Made by a program: the position numbers and the translations under genes. The notes beneath the pieces were generated by a model that saw only the letters and a list, made by a program, of their open reading frames with translations, searched no databases and was not told where the DNA came from. Below are positions 39,701 through 51,397 of a stretch of 64,000 nucleotides of DNA, piece after piece. The DNA comes from Aulostomus chinensis (Eukaryota > Chordata > Actinopteri > Syngnathiformes > Aulostomidae): the NCBI GenBank assembly GCA_037954235.1, contig JBBMOA010000017.1, positions 19,950,027-20,014,026 of the forward strand, in the 5' to 3' direction. The stretch's first letter is position 1. Each line of letters starts with the position of its first letter.

Positions 39701-40889
39701 TTAATCAGTCAAACCCAGTCTGGTTCAATGGCACCACTACAAAATGACAGTTAAAATGAATTAAATCCAACAGATTCAATAAAAACAGCACATTGTAAAA
39801 CTGATGAGGGTGGGATTTATGGCAGAATTGTTGTATAAAACTCAATAGGAAACCTGTCAGTGCTTTCAATGCTTTGGCTGATCATTGTGTGTGTACTGTG
39901 GGTTTATAAGCAGGAGCTGGAGATCCCAGCTTATTCGAGTGGGGGGAGGGGAATCTATGGCTCAGAAAAATATGTGACCAAATCGAGGATCTGGCTTGAA
40001 GCGCTTCAATTCACCAACACCTACACAATTATGCAATTAAATTCGGAGATTTTAAGCACTGAAATAAGTCTGTTCTTCATGGAAATCAAGCACATTACAC
40101 CTAACTGCAAAGGAACGAACTGTCAAGAGGGTTTGCGGGGAAATTAACACGTTAGATCCCTCATCGACAAACCATAAAACAATAATTCCCTCTCTAGTGT
40201 CCTATTTTCAATGCAGGCAACAGTTTCAGAGTGGAAAATAAATGTGAAGAAAGCTGGTATTCGCTCCTGCTCAGTCCTGGTTTGCAACGTTGGCTGTGTG
40301 GGAGCAATTATATAATATTGGACAAAAAACACATTTTTCATATTGAAGATTTACATTTACACCTGCTAGACCTAAGCTAGTGTCCTAAATAGAGCCAGGA
40401 CGTCGTGATGGCCCAATATAATAAACTAACAGCAATCTTAACGTTATGCAAACCGAGCATCATTTTCCTCATATGCGCTTAGCTTCTCGCGTAGTATTTT
40501 CAGTGTCTGCAGCTTGGATATCAGCGTAGCCTTTCATTAACTAGCGAGCCCAAGAGCAGCACCGAAGCCCTGAACCACTACGGTTTATATGTTTCAAAAG
40601 TTGATGTCCTTCGACAAAAGAAGAACAAAGAAGCAACCAATGTCAAGCTAGTTTAAAAGGACCGACACAACGGCACCTCTTCAACCGACTAGACAGCTGA
40701 CACTCCAAAACACAGCATATCCTGACAGCTCCCTCCCTGCTTGCTGATATGTTGGGCTAGCTAGCGGATCCAGCTAGTTAGCTAGCTAAAAACGATAAAG
40801 TTAGCTAACAAACTAGCTAGCTGCATCTAATGGGGGAAAACTGAAGCACATACATCGCTGTCGACTTCGATGTCATCGTTTTCGCTCAT
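36750..40889 (-). CDS. max: MAX, bHLH-leucine zipper dimerisation partner of MYC
   Basis: MAX dimerises with MYC, MXD, MNT and MGA and binds CACGTG E-boxes in the nucleus (family knowledge). Four exons, 40889-40854, 38842-38735, 37167-37044 and 36934-36750, give 150 residues, matching the short human isoform of 151. The start MSENDDIEVDSD equals the human first exon apart from small changes. The bHLH basic region HNALERKRRDHIKDSF is complete, with the E-box contacts His, Glu and Arg in place. The loop, helix 2 and leucine zipper (IDDLKKQNALLEQQ) follow, then a Ser/acidic tail ending RKRLRVEPS. The alternative 27-base exon of the long human isoform was looked for in intron 1 but not seen by eye. 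Confidence 0.96.
37168..38734 (-). other. max: intron 2 of max
   Basis: About 1.6 kb between AAG|GTGAGA and CAG|GCC, with a (GT)n tract at 38579-38602 at its 5' end. No exon or RNA gene is seen. Confidence 0.8.
38579..38602. repeat. (GT)12 microsatellite in max intron 2
   Basis: Simple repeat about 130 bases from the bHLH exon donor. Confidence 0.92.
38843..40853 (-). other. max: intron 1 of max
   Basis: About 2.0 kb. Its 5' end, 40,740-40,830, is a dense cluster of AGCTA/TAGC words that partly form inverted repeats. The ORFs inside are not conserved in any family I recognise. Confidence 0.8.
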
Positions 40890-41060
40890 TCTTCGGTAAA
40901 TAGGTATGAGAAAAGAAATTAAGCAGCTGTCAAAAAAACAAAATGTAGCAACAACAGGAAGCAAACAATAAAATGTAGTCCCGAAGCTCTGCTGCTACAG
41001 CGGTAGAGACATGACGACCGACAGTTTCGCTACACGTGATTCACCTACACATGGATTGGA
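40890..41060 (-). promoter_or_regulatory. max: 5' UTR and proximal promoter of max, with a CACGTG E-box
   Basis: The region just upstream of the max start contains a perfect CACGTG at 41033-41038, about 145 bases before the ATG. MAX heterodimers bind this word, so feedback control is conceivable. The hexamer occurs several more times in the window, so the evidence is weak. Confidence 0.35.
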
Positions 41061-41708
41061 AAACATACACCGCGCATGCGCATCAAAAGATGGGCTTGTG
41101 GGAAATGAAGCAATTCGCCTACACACCGCAATGTTTATATTGGCGATGTATCTGGAGTTGAAACTACATTCCCCAAAAGCCCCCCCCCCCGTTTTAGACG
41201 CGCCTACTAAAGTATACCGTTATCTCCTGTAAACAGCCCACAAGTTGAGAACGCAGCAGCTTCAGGAGCCTCTGCTGCTATTTTAGTGTATCTTAGCATG
41301 CCAGATGCCAATATATGTTATTGATTAAGACAAGAAGATGAAATTAATATTATTGAATAAACTAGTGAGTGTTTTTTGATGCCTGTAGTGATAAATCCAA
41401 ACAGCCCCATTAATTAGGCCCTGAAGTCCTGATTCTGAGGTGCTAGATCAATATTGGGTTAAATCCTGCAGCGTAAGTGATCTTTGTCAGCACCGTGATA
41501 TGCTACAATAACTTGGCTGCTGTCCCAGTATATGATTATGAGGCCAGATGGTGGCCGAGCTCAATTTGACTGCCGTCCCCCACTCACAATCCATGGCTGC
41601 TCACTTAATGCTTTCACTGCTCAAATATGATGCAGCAAAGCAAGCAGAAGTTTTCAGTTATTACACAAATAAACTTAGACTTCTTTGAAATCAACATGAT
41701 AATTTTTT

Positions 41709-42077
41709 AAGGTGGCACGGTGGTGCAGTGGTTAGCACCGTCGCCTCACCGTTGGAAGGTTCCGGATTCGAGCCCCGGCTCAGGAATGGGATCTTTCTGT
41801 GTGGAGTCTCCATGTTCTCCCTGTGCCTGCGTGGATTCTCTCCTGGTACTCTGGCTTCCTCCCACAGTCCAAAGACATCAAGAGAGGACTAGGATAACTG
41901 GATACTCTAAATTGACCGTAGGCGTGTCTGTGAGTGTGAATGGCTGTCTGTCTCTATGTCTTGGCCCTGCCATAAACTGGCAATCCATCTAGGGTGAACC
42001 CCACCTCTCGCCCGAAAGCTGCTGGAATAGGCTCCAGCTCCCCCGCGATCCTTAACAGGATAAGTGGTAGAAGATGG
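41709..42077 (+). mobile_element. tRNA-derived V-SINE (DANA/Mermaid-like), near full length
   Basis: The head GGTGGCACGGTGGTGCAGTGG carries an RNA polymerase III A box, and GGATTCGAGCC at 41764-41774 resembles a B box. The central part (TTTCTGTGTGGAGTCTCCATG, then CCCACAGTCCAAAGACAT) is the core shared by DANA/Mermaid V-SINEs. It is flanked by an imperfect duplication, ATGATAAT then T/C then TTT, at about 41696 and 42078. Confidence 0.85.
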
Positions 42078-45000
42078 ATGATAATCTTTATAATTTTAGT
42101 TGTGGTCCGTTATATATATTATATTTGTTTTTACATCAGTGTTCATGGTCTACAAACCATGCAGCCTTTGTCTCTACACCGCTACATGTGACCATCCACT
42201 GTCTCTTATAAAAACACCAATCAAGGGAACAAAAATTCAAATGCAGCCAATAAAAGCACATCCTGCGGTCGATCGGGCCACGTTTGTTTCAAGAAATGTA
42301 TTGGCAGCTGCAGAAATCCCATGTTTTCTCACACAATATAATGTTTCCTTGTGGAAAAACATGAGTTAACATTTATTTGGAGATGATCTGTGAGTGGTGC
42401 TGTACAGGGAGTGCCTGCCTAAATCAACTGAAGTCCCGATTCAGTCGTCCCGACAGATCTCCAGACGCACAAGGCTTTTAAAGCTGCACACAGAGAAACT
42501 CGGCTCTGCAGGAATGACGGCCAAATTGATTTTTGGACATTTGAAGTAGCGGAGGTCGAATTTGTAATGCAAATAAGAGAACAAAAACATTCTTCTGGAG
42601 ACTGCTTTGATTGTAATACAAATCCGTTCACTTTGCTGCCTTTTGAATAACAGATTCAACATGGCTGCACACTTCATATGCACAGATATACATTACCGCA
42701 CGCTGTTCAGTGCTTGGATCCTCCTCAGTGATGCGTAACACTCCCACACTCACTTGTTTACTTGCAACTGTGAGATTTTTTTTTTCTCCTCTGTGTGGAA
42801 ATGATCTTCATCTCTTTTTTTTGGTCACACTTCTATTCAATTTGTCCACTTAGTTCTGGTGTGTAGAATAGCTGCACCCCAGTAACCTCAGGGTCAACAC
42901 ACAACAACCCTGAAAATTGCAATTACCAGTCCTGAAAACATCCTTTATGTGTATTCAAATCTTCCACAAAGAAAAAAAAATCATAGAAATGTGCTTCACA
43001 AATTAATTGGTCTTGGTTAGTAATGGACATTTACGCATGTTTTTGTTAAATCATAGCTTGTCATAAATTTTAGTTAAGTAGCCGCAGGTAACTTTTGACA
43101 TGGATTTCTCTGTTTCCTTGTTTTTAAACGTGTTAGAGAATGTTTCGTCAAGAACATACTGGCTAAAAAAATGTGTATGAACCCTGTATTGCTGTAAAGT
43201 GCAGTTATTTCAGCCATTTGAAATAAAATATCTCAGGAAATTTACTGTCGCCACATCTCCCTGCCCACTCGCCCTCCCTCCAGTAACTGTTTTGCATTTC
43301 AGCTCAGTTTCCAGTTCCTTGGGGGGGGGGGAGTCTTCTCCTGCACAGCTTTTTTGTTGTGTCTCTTTGGTTTATATATCTTCGAGGAAAGTGTTGTTCC
43401 TCTGAGAGGTTTTAAAATATGGCCCCTTTAACTTTGACCTAATCTCCACCATGCAATTAGAGATTAGGCAATCAGAGGCTTTTATAGCCTCCCTCATGTG
43501 AAACGTAACTAACTAGTCTTTGTTTTCAAAGGCGCCCCAGTCTCACAACAAAGAGGACCTCATTTAAAAAGACCGACTGCTAGGCAAACTGAATTCTCTG
43601 CCCGGTTGCGTAACTGAAACTCTGTTTACACGTGCAATTCATCTGGCCCCAAATGAATAAAACCCCCTTCGTTTGGGGGGGGGGCGGCAGTAATTACATT
43701 CTGTCCACATTATGAAGCTCACTAATGCCAACTTTCCCACAGTGTTCTGATAAAAGGGGATCTAAGGTAAGAGGTGACGGAGGATAAGTTCCCGTAACTG
43801 AAAGCTGAATTTCCACAGATTCTCATATAAATTAAACACAGCTGTCGTTGAGGGAGTTTTGGTGAATATACGGTCTGTTTTTATAGTTTTCTCCTGGAGT
43901 GTGTTGCAGTATTTAATCCAAACATGTTGTTGCGGACCCATGTGACAGAGAAGGGAGGGCAAGGGGTCCAGAGGAAAGGAATACGACACAAGAGCATGTG
44001 AAGAGATGGAAACAAGTGTCTGAAGCATAGAAGCTGGCCTGAAATGAAGGTAAGAAACCATCTTAATTACATCCTTCATGAGAAATGTATTACCTATATA
44101 GATGAAGACACAGGCAAGTCTTCTGTTTAGCATGTAAAACAACTGTGTATGATAAATGTCTTGTTGTATTGTTGTGTGTAGCACAGTATGGGTGGGACCA
44201 ATTGTCACGACTGTTATATTCAATATACACTTTTTTGAAGTAGCTGCTGTCTCCTTTTTTCTTACTGTGTACAAAAAATTGTTTATTTTTCATGTCTGTT
44301 GCATTTTGTTGTGCATTCTTTCAGTTCAGGTGTCGAAAAGTCGAATTGTCATAGATTCTTTGTATCGCAAGCACTCTACGGGGATTATTTCATGATCATG
44401 CTAATATTCCACAATGAGTTCATCTGACCCTATTTTCAAATCGGTTAGGTATCTCAAATAATCCAGTAGAGAACTCGTATAAATCCAAGCCAGTCACGTG
44501 TCATGCAGTACAACAGTATTTTATGCTTTAAGTCTTGTCTGAGGTGCAGAGGTGCATGATCTATTCACATGTAGCTACACAGACAGTCATTGTTTAGGTG
44601 GGTCTCTTTGAAAGATTCGTTGATTATTTAAAAAAAAAAGAGAGAAATGATTCATATTCAGTTTTATCATTTCTCAGTAAATAAAATGCATTTCTTTTTT
44701 ACTTTAACTGAAATGTACCACGCACCTGAAGCAGTCCTTAGAGCTACTGGAATATATCACAACCGCTATCACCTTAGTGTAATTTTACAATATTGAGAAT
44801 CTTTCAGTATAATAATCATCAAATTAAAACAAAAATAGTTAAAGTTGTGAAAAATATACACAGGTATTCCACACAACAACAACAAAAAAAGCAGTGGATA
44901 TGCAGTAGCATCCACATCTGCAGGTATCAAGGCTTCAGACTGCAGTTTATTCCAGAATAGGCAAAAAAAGGTCCAGAGGCATTTGGAGGGGAACTCATTT

Positions 45001-45652
45001 GAACTTCATTCACGGAACATTCTGATTTGGCAAGTGCAGAACCAAGAAAGCAAGGAAGAGATATGAGAGAATTGTCAATGAGTTCCCAAGTTCTAGTAGA
45101 TTCAGGAAACTATCAATTGCAGCTGAGATCAAAGCTAGACACTCTCTCAATGTAGGAAAGTTGTTTCAGAGATACTGAACTACATTTTTTTACACATCAA
45201 TATGTTCAAGAGACTAAAGGAAATCTTCCCAGCGAAGAGGAGAAGATGTCCCAGGAAAATGACCGTCGTACCAGATTTGGGTGGACTACATCACGTGGCA
45301 CCACTGCAGAATCAGAATACATTTGGGTTCATTCGGTGTCAGGCCTCAGAATAAAGCTGATGCAATTCTTCCATCAGCCGTCCCCAAGCTGATGTGCTGT
45401 ATCATAACTTGGCCATTCACATACATACAGTATGCGAGTCCAGTTTGATTATAATTAGCTGAGATCAGCAAGTGCTGCGTATGCAGATGATGCATGTGAT
45501 GATGAAACTGGTCTGGAATCTGTCAGAATTTCTTCTTATCGGCAAAATAGTTCTTTTATGCTGACTGGATTCTGCTCATCCTGCTCAAACTTTTCTGCTC
45601 GGTAACAGCTGAGTTCAGGGGTGCATTTATACAGTAGCTCGGAGTTTGTTCC

Positions 45653-46027
45653 ATCATCCATTTTCTACCGCTTATTCTGTTAAGGGTTGGGGGGGGGGGG
45701 GCTGGAGCCTATGTCAGCAGCCTTCAGGCAAGAGGCAGGGTTCACCCTGGACAGGTCACCAGTCCATTACAGGGCCAACACATAGAGACAGACAACCATT
45801 CACACTCACAGTCACACCTCCAGTCAATTTAGAGTATCAATCAGCCTCGTCCTCTCTTGATGTCTTTGGACTGCGGGAGGAAGCCGGAGTACCAGAGAGA
45901 ACCCACACAGGGACAGGGAGAACATGGAGACTCCACACAGAAAGATCCTGTGATGGAGCCTGGACTAGAACCCAGAACCTTCTTGCTGTGAGGCCACAGT
46001 GCTGACCACTGCACCACCGCGCCACCA
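45653..46027 (-). mobile_element. tRNA-derived V-SINE (DANA/Mermaid-like), reverse orientation
   Basis: The same family as the copy at 41.7 kb, read on the minus strand: head GGTGGCGCGGTGGTGCAGTGG, core, then a tail ending in ATGGATGATGG. A perfect 11-base duplication GAGTTTGTTCC lies at 45642-45652 and 46028-46038. A G-tract in the tail (45689-45700) has expanded. The ORFs across it are by-products. Confidence 0.88.
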
Positions 46028-46531
46028 GAGTTTGTTCCTATTAGATTATTATTAAGTCTAGTGATATTGTGTGATTTCGTATTTCTAAAATTGATCACAA
46101 AGACACCGAAACTAACAACACAATTTATGTCTGTGTGTACAAACCCAAGTTATCAATCTGTGCCGTAGATGGTCACCGTTGGCATAATCAGTTTTACACA
46201 TCAATTTAGAAAATTCCTGCATGAATCACATCTGGCAGTATCACATTTTCTTGCAGAGCAGCTTTTTTTAGACACTGGAATCACAAAAAGACTATATACA
46301 AATAGGGAAAAAAACAAACACGACACAGAAAACAGCAATGCAGTTCACCTGAGATTACAGATGAATAATTTACAATAAAAAACAAGAACAGAACTGTGTG
46401 ACCAAAGTCTTACAAAGAAGGGGAAAATGAAATGTGTTCAAAACTGTAAGAATCTCCAACTGTTAGTCAATGATGTATGGCATTTCTTTTGCGTGACAGG
46501 TGAAAGCAGAAGAGTAAACTCGTAAACTGAG

Positions 46532-49500
46532 ATGGGAGCCGCGATGAACGGGACAAAAGTCTACAGAGGAATAACAAATGTCTATAATGAAGGAAATCTG
46601 TCTGTCAATGGAAACATGGGAGTGGTGAACTTCTCCACCCCTCTAAACAGCACCATCAACGTCATGTCCATCATTATCCTCATTATCACCATGATATCCC
46701 TGGGCTGCACCATGGAGATCTGCAAAATTAAGGCCCATTTCCTGAAGCCTAAAGGAGTAGCCATCGCCATCGTGGCTCAGTTTGGCATCATGCCCCTGAC
46801 TGCGTTCTGTCTGGCCAAAATCCTGCAGATGGAATCCATCAAGGCTGTGACTGTGCTCATCTGTGGCTGTTGCCCGGGAGGAACACTATCAAACATTTTT
46901 ACACTGGCCATTAAGGGTGACATGAACCTCAGGTAAACTCTCATTGATGTACTGATTCCCGTCTGGCAGGAGCATTGCAGATTCCTGTAATAATAAAACA
47001 ACTTAAAGGTCATGTTTGTGGGATTTAGGAGAGATTATTGGTAGAAAATGTCCCGTAATCACATGAAACAGTGAATCTTTTGTGTTCTCAAAATGGGATT
47101 TTTATATGTACACACAGGGAGCAGGCACGTTTTAACACAGCCTGCCATGTTGAACCCACAGTAGTCCTGAATGCACATTGGAAGTTACACCTTGCCTAAT
47201 TTTGAAGCTGCGCCCTTTCTGAACAAGCTTTGCAGCCCTTCCCTGTTTGGAGAATAGATGAGGATGTAAAAATGAATGTAAAGACATCATAGCCAACATT
47301 CATCTACCTAACTCAGGTGTTACCAAACACGGACAATGCTGGACCTGTTCTGGGGTCACGGAGGAGGGATGTAAATTTATATCTCCCAAGTCACGAGCAA
47401 TGTGAGATCTCTGGGACGAATCCTACAGAGTTGCCTACAGGAAGATCCACCGAAACCCCTGTTGCAACATTTAACAACTTTCAGACGGTCCTGGCAGGCA
47501 GGAATAAATCTATGAGTGGAAAGAACAGTGGTGGTGCCAAGTGTATTAACAACAGATGTTGTTGTTCCTGTCACATTATAGTAAAGGAATGTTTCTGCAA
47601 CTGAGACATTTTAACCGTTGGCCCGTGGAGTTAACTCACAAGCCATCATTATTTACATCCCTCTGTATCAAACTGGTAGCCTTGACCCTTTCTAACATTT
47701 CTATATGGCACTGATGTGCAACTATTTCTGCATAGTCCAGTTTTACCCGAATGAAATCATTTCTTTGCAGGGTTTAATGTTGGCTTACTTTTTTTGAGAA
47801 TTTTGAGAATCAAAGTCTAGATAAATGTAGTATGACAGTTAAACGTTCCTGCAGGGTACCGTAGGCTTCCTTACAGGAGGGCTAAGGAGAGGAGGCGTTC
47901 TACTGTCTTCTATTGTCCAAGCTAGATCTCAGTAGATCCTCCACCCCGGTCCTTTGAGCTGTGCTATCAGCATCGCTTGTAATATTGATTAAAAAAAAAC
48001 GCCTGCAAACCTCTTGAACTCACTATCTGAACCAACACGTCTGATCATGTTTCCTCTCTCTGTAGCATTGTTATGACCACTTGCTCCAGCGTTGCAGCTC
48101 TGGGTCTGATGCCTTTGCTGCTCTTAATCTACTGCCAAGGGTTCACTGGTCTGGAGAACGCAGTGCCGTACATTGGCATCATCACCACTCTCGCATTCAC
48201 TCTGGCGCCTTGTGCTGTTGGCATCGCATTTAATCACTACAGACCGAACTCTACACCAATCGTCCTAAAAGTGAGAAATCTTCCTCATCTAATACAGAGA
48301 ATGACATTGCGGTAAAGAGCCTGAATCTTGATGAACTACTGTTCTGGTAAATGTTAGATTTCATTTTCGTGAAATATAAAAGTAATGACATTTTAACACA
48401 GGGTTGAATCAAATGGGAATCATTCAGTGCAGGGACAAACGTCACACAACAAATAGATCAACACGATTGTTTCTTTTTTAAAGGTGTCAAATAATTATTG
48501 ATTTCAAAAACAGAAGTTTGAGCAATTTTTTTTTTTCAAAGATTTTTGCCACCACTGATTTGGTGCCCTCAAGCTACCATTTACCAGAGACACTGAAGTA
48601 CCTAAATGGAATTCACCAATCATCAATAACATCATCACGTCGGTCTTCTGTATGTTGTTAAAAGAAAATTGTCTATTGAGTTGATTTATCAGTGTCAATT
48701 GTCTTCCAAAGACAGAAGAACATTTGCGCAACAGGAAACAAGAATCCTTCAAACGCTAAATTGAAACAGATTCACATGCACCCAGATGTTGCGAATAAAG
48801 AAACAAATATTTCCCTCATGCCTCGGCACATTCGTCCACACGATCATCTTCATTTTGGTGAAAGCCAGCACGTGTGACACGTTTTCTCTTCCTCAACAGG
48901 TTGGTCTGTGTATCTTGATCATCTCCGGCATCGTTGTTGTCACCCTGTGCGGGATCTCAATCAACAAGCTACTGTGGATGATTGTCACGCCGGATGTTCT
49001 GGCTGCAGCAGCTTTGATGCCACTCATAGGGTTTACAATGGGATACGTCATGTCAGCCATATGCAGACTCAGTCCAAAGTAAGTCAACACACCCTCGATA
49101 GAAGAGCTAGTTCCTGTTGTTACTGTTCTGAAGTGAAATCAGTGTACATGAGTGCACTCACAGGAAAAATGCACTGCATACACGGACAGACATGCTTCAA
49201 CTTTAGAGAGCTTTTTATGGCTTTAATTCACCTGTGAATTCCAGGGGTTTTCAGGTTCACTTTCTTTATTGAAGCATCACTTTGCCACCATGAACTCAAG
49301 ACGTACTCAGAACAAGCTCGGAGTAAATATGTTCTAAGAAACTGTTCATGCAAGGATTTGATCAAATGTTCTTTCTAAATAGGAGGAAACAAGATGTTGT
49401 AAACTGCCGAGGCCAGGAAACAACAGTGGTTATTTCCTCTGAACTGATTTTGAAAATTCCATTATCTCCCTTCAGATGCAGCAGGACCATCGCCATGGAG

Positions 49501-49849
49501 ACAGGGTGTCAGAACATCCAGCTGTGTGTTACCATTTTAAAGGTGGCCTTTCCTCCGCAGGTCATCGGGCCCATGTTTCTCTTCCCCCTGGTATACTACA
49601 CATTTCAGGGTATTGAGGCCCTCCTTCTGACTCTGTGCTTCAGATGTAAACAAACATTCAAGACACAAGCTGAGGGTAAATGTCACAGCTACGTGAGTGT
49701 TTTGGTGGCGGGGGTGGGGGGTGGGGGTGGGTGGGAGGGGGGGTTAACAAAGAAAGCTAATACTGCTCTTCTCTTTCACAGAACTCCAAATACCCAAGAA
49801 CGTTAAACAACCTGAGGGAACCTTGGAGGCAGAGAACCAAATACCATGA
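46532..49849 (+). CDS. slc10a1: sodium/bile acid cotransporter (NTCP type)
   Basis: SLC10A1 imports conjugated bile salts with sodium at the basolateral hepatocyte membrane (family knowledge). Five exons, 46532-46932, 48066-48270, 48900-49078, 49476-49675 and 49782-49849, agree in phase and give 350 residues; human has 349. The N-terminus has NGT, NLS and NST glycosylation sequons. Core blocks are SLGCTMEICKIKAHFLKPKG, AQFGIMPLTAF, CCPGGTLSNIFTLAIKGDMN and METGCQNIQLC. Glu270 and Gln274 in the last block correspond to sodium-site residues of human NTCP. The cytosolic tail is short and ends ENQIP. A 5' UTR acceptor near 46499-46500 suggests an upstream non-coding exon. slc10a2 is less likely given the susd6 neighbour. 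Confidence 0.93.
46933..48065 (+). other. slc10a1: intron 1 of slc10a1
   Basis: About 1.1 kb between CTCAG|GTAAAC and CTCTGTAG|CATT. It has no simple repeat of note. A 95-codon ORF inside has no family resemblance and is not supported. Confidence 0.8.
48271..48899 (+). other. slc10a1: intron 2 of slc10a1
   Basis: 629 bases, AT-rich, ending in a pyrimidine-rich TTTTCTCTTCCTCAACAG acceptor. No feature is seen. Confidence 0.85.
49079..49475 (+). other. slc10a1: intron 3 of slc10a1
   Basis: 397 bases between CCAAA|GTAAGT and CCCTTCAG|ATGC. No feature is seen. Confidence 0.85.
49710..49743 (+). repeat. G-rich tract able to form a G-quadruplex, in the last intron of slc10a1
   Basis: Runs of 5, 6, 5, 3, 3 and 7 guanines are separated by single bases, on the sense strand of a 106-base intron. 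The tract ends 38 bases before the acceptor. Confidence 0.85.
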
Positions 49850-49936
49850 TGATGTCACATTGTCACATTCATCAGTCCTGCAAGATGTGTCTCAACCAAA
49901 ACTGTCACCGCTGATCTAATCAGGCTTGTAGAAGTT

Positions 49937-49942
49937 AATAAA
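49937..49942 (+). terminator. slc10a1: poly(A) signal of slc10a1
   Basis: The first AATAAA after the stop at 49849, giving a 3' UTR of roughly 110 bases. Confidence 0.65.
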
Positions 49943-50159
49943 AGGGACTGCATTTCAAAGTAAGGTCACGATAAAAAATTTTGATATTCATATTTTGTAT
50001 TAAAAACTTCTGAAAGTGAATGTGTGTCTGGAGCTGATTTCTCTAATTTTTAGTTTGAAAACTATATTTACATCACATCTCTGCATTTTTTTGCAGATAG
50101 AAAAATCTCATCGGTCTGATGGAAAAAGATAAAAATCCATTTGCACATTTCAAATAATA

Positions 50160-50165
50160 TTTAAT
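50160..50165 (-). terminator. susd6: candidate poly(A) signal of susd6
   Basis: TTTAAT on the plus strand reads ATTAAA on the minus strand, about 1.2 kb after the susd6 stop. If used, it leaves only about 200 bases between two convergent transcript ends. Confidence 0.35.
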
Positions 50166-51397
50166 CAAAATGATCATATGGTATATACACAGTACATTTA
50201 ACTTAAAACTTACATATATTAAAATACAATATTAAAATACAATATTCACAAAAAAACGGGCAAAGATCCATTCCGCAGTCCAAACTTAAATTCAAAGGAC
50301 AGTCAAACAGACTGAACACTGACGTTACACCAAACTTTACATTTAGTTGTTTCTCTGTGTTAAATTTTCCCTCCACTCTCTCAGTGTCACATGTAAATGT
50401 GCCTGTGGTCAATCTCAACCGAAGCAGTAAAGTAAAAACTTCTACTTTTTTACATTTGTTCTTTTTTAACAAGTTTCCGAGAGCTGTGGAAGCATCAAAA
50501 GCAGCCATGGCTGATCAACAGCATTATGGGCAAAAATAAATTAACACTTATGTTTCCCAGTAACACCTAAAACAGAAATTTCCAAGCAGCCAGAATAAAT
50601 TAATAGGACAATATTTTCCTGTGTAGAGGTGATGTGTCTGACAAAGAAGCACCACATCACTAAGCAGTAGAGGCATTTAAACGACATTCGTTTGAAAACT
50701 CCCTTATTTTAGATATAGATACCTGTGCATAGAAGTGGAAAGCTAAGGCCATCGGGGGAAGAGGATGAAGGGATGAACAGTGCCGAATGGAGTCATTTAA
50801 AATGATGCACTTTAAATCTTCGAATGAACTGAAACGCAGCAGAGTGAACGGTGGACAAGCAGCCTCACACTGTACATTTAAATGGAGAATAAACATTGTT
50901 TTCTGATTAATCAACAGATGTTTTCAGTCATAATCGTGACGTTCGCAGTGGAGTTGAGTGCGTGTGAGCAACAGTCAAGCTTACCTGGCTTTCATGCATC
51001 TTTGCTGCCACTGTGTGTCTTAGAGGTGTGATATGTAATCAAAAGAAAAGTAAATATGATTATCAGCTCCCAAAAACGAGTTTGCAGCTTCACCTGTCCA
51101 ATCCCCCCCCAGGCATCAAGTGTGTCTGCTCCCCTCTGTTTTTGTTCTGCGTTTTCAAGCAGAGATTCAGACATTCGACATACATCTAGTGAAGGAACTG
51201 GTATGAAAAATGTAAGCATGTATGTACATGTGAATCCCATCTGTTCTCCTTTGGGTGGACACGGCCTCACTCAGCGCCCCTTGAGTGGAGCTCATGTGTG
51301 TTGACAGCTGTGTTGCCAAACTCTCCAGAGGCATCCGTCACCATTGCAGGATAGCAGCAATGCTGGTTGTCTCTGAAATGTTTCAGTCTGGCATGTT
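50166..51397 (-). other. susd6: probable 3' UTR of susd6
   Basis: About 1.2 kb after the susd6 stop codon with no splice structure needed and no recognisable coding exon. The ORFs of 80-100 codons here do not resemble known proteins. Confidence 0.5.

Larger units (their letters stand above)
41061..46500. other. intergenic region between max and slc10a1
   Basis: About 5.4 kb flanked by two divergently transcribed genes. It holds two oppositely oriented V-SINEs (41,709-42,077 and 45,653-46,027) and C or G homopolymers near 41,181, 43,321 and 43,675. The block at 43,440-43,700 is less AT-rich and could be regulatory. No coding exon is recognised. Confidence 0.6.

Noticed and set aside
38843..40853. 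The 27-base alternative exon of MAX
   Set aside because: I scanned intron 1 on the minus strand by eye for the EEQPRFQSA coding sequence and did not find it; divergence could hide it.
41720..41790. Possible tRNA gene (A-box and B-box words)
   Set aside because: These are the tRNA-derived head of a SINE; there is no acceptor stem or full cloverleaf.
43762..44274. 170-codon minus-strand ORF between max and slc10a1
   Set aside because: AT-rich, no domain, no similarity that I recognise and no splice signals that fit; probably chance.
45646..46098. ORFs of 60-120 codons on both strands
   Set aside because: They lie inside a V-SINE insertion bounded by a target-site duplication, so they are by-products of the repeat.
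50203..50508. 101-codon minus-strand ORF
   Set aside because: It lies in the probable susd6 3' UTR and shows no similarity to a known protein.
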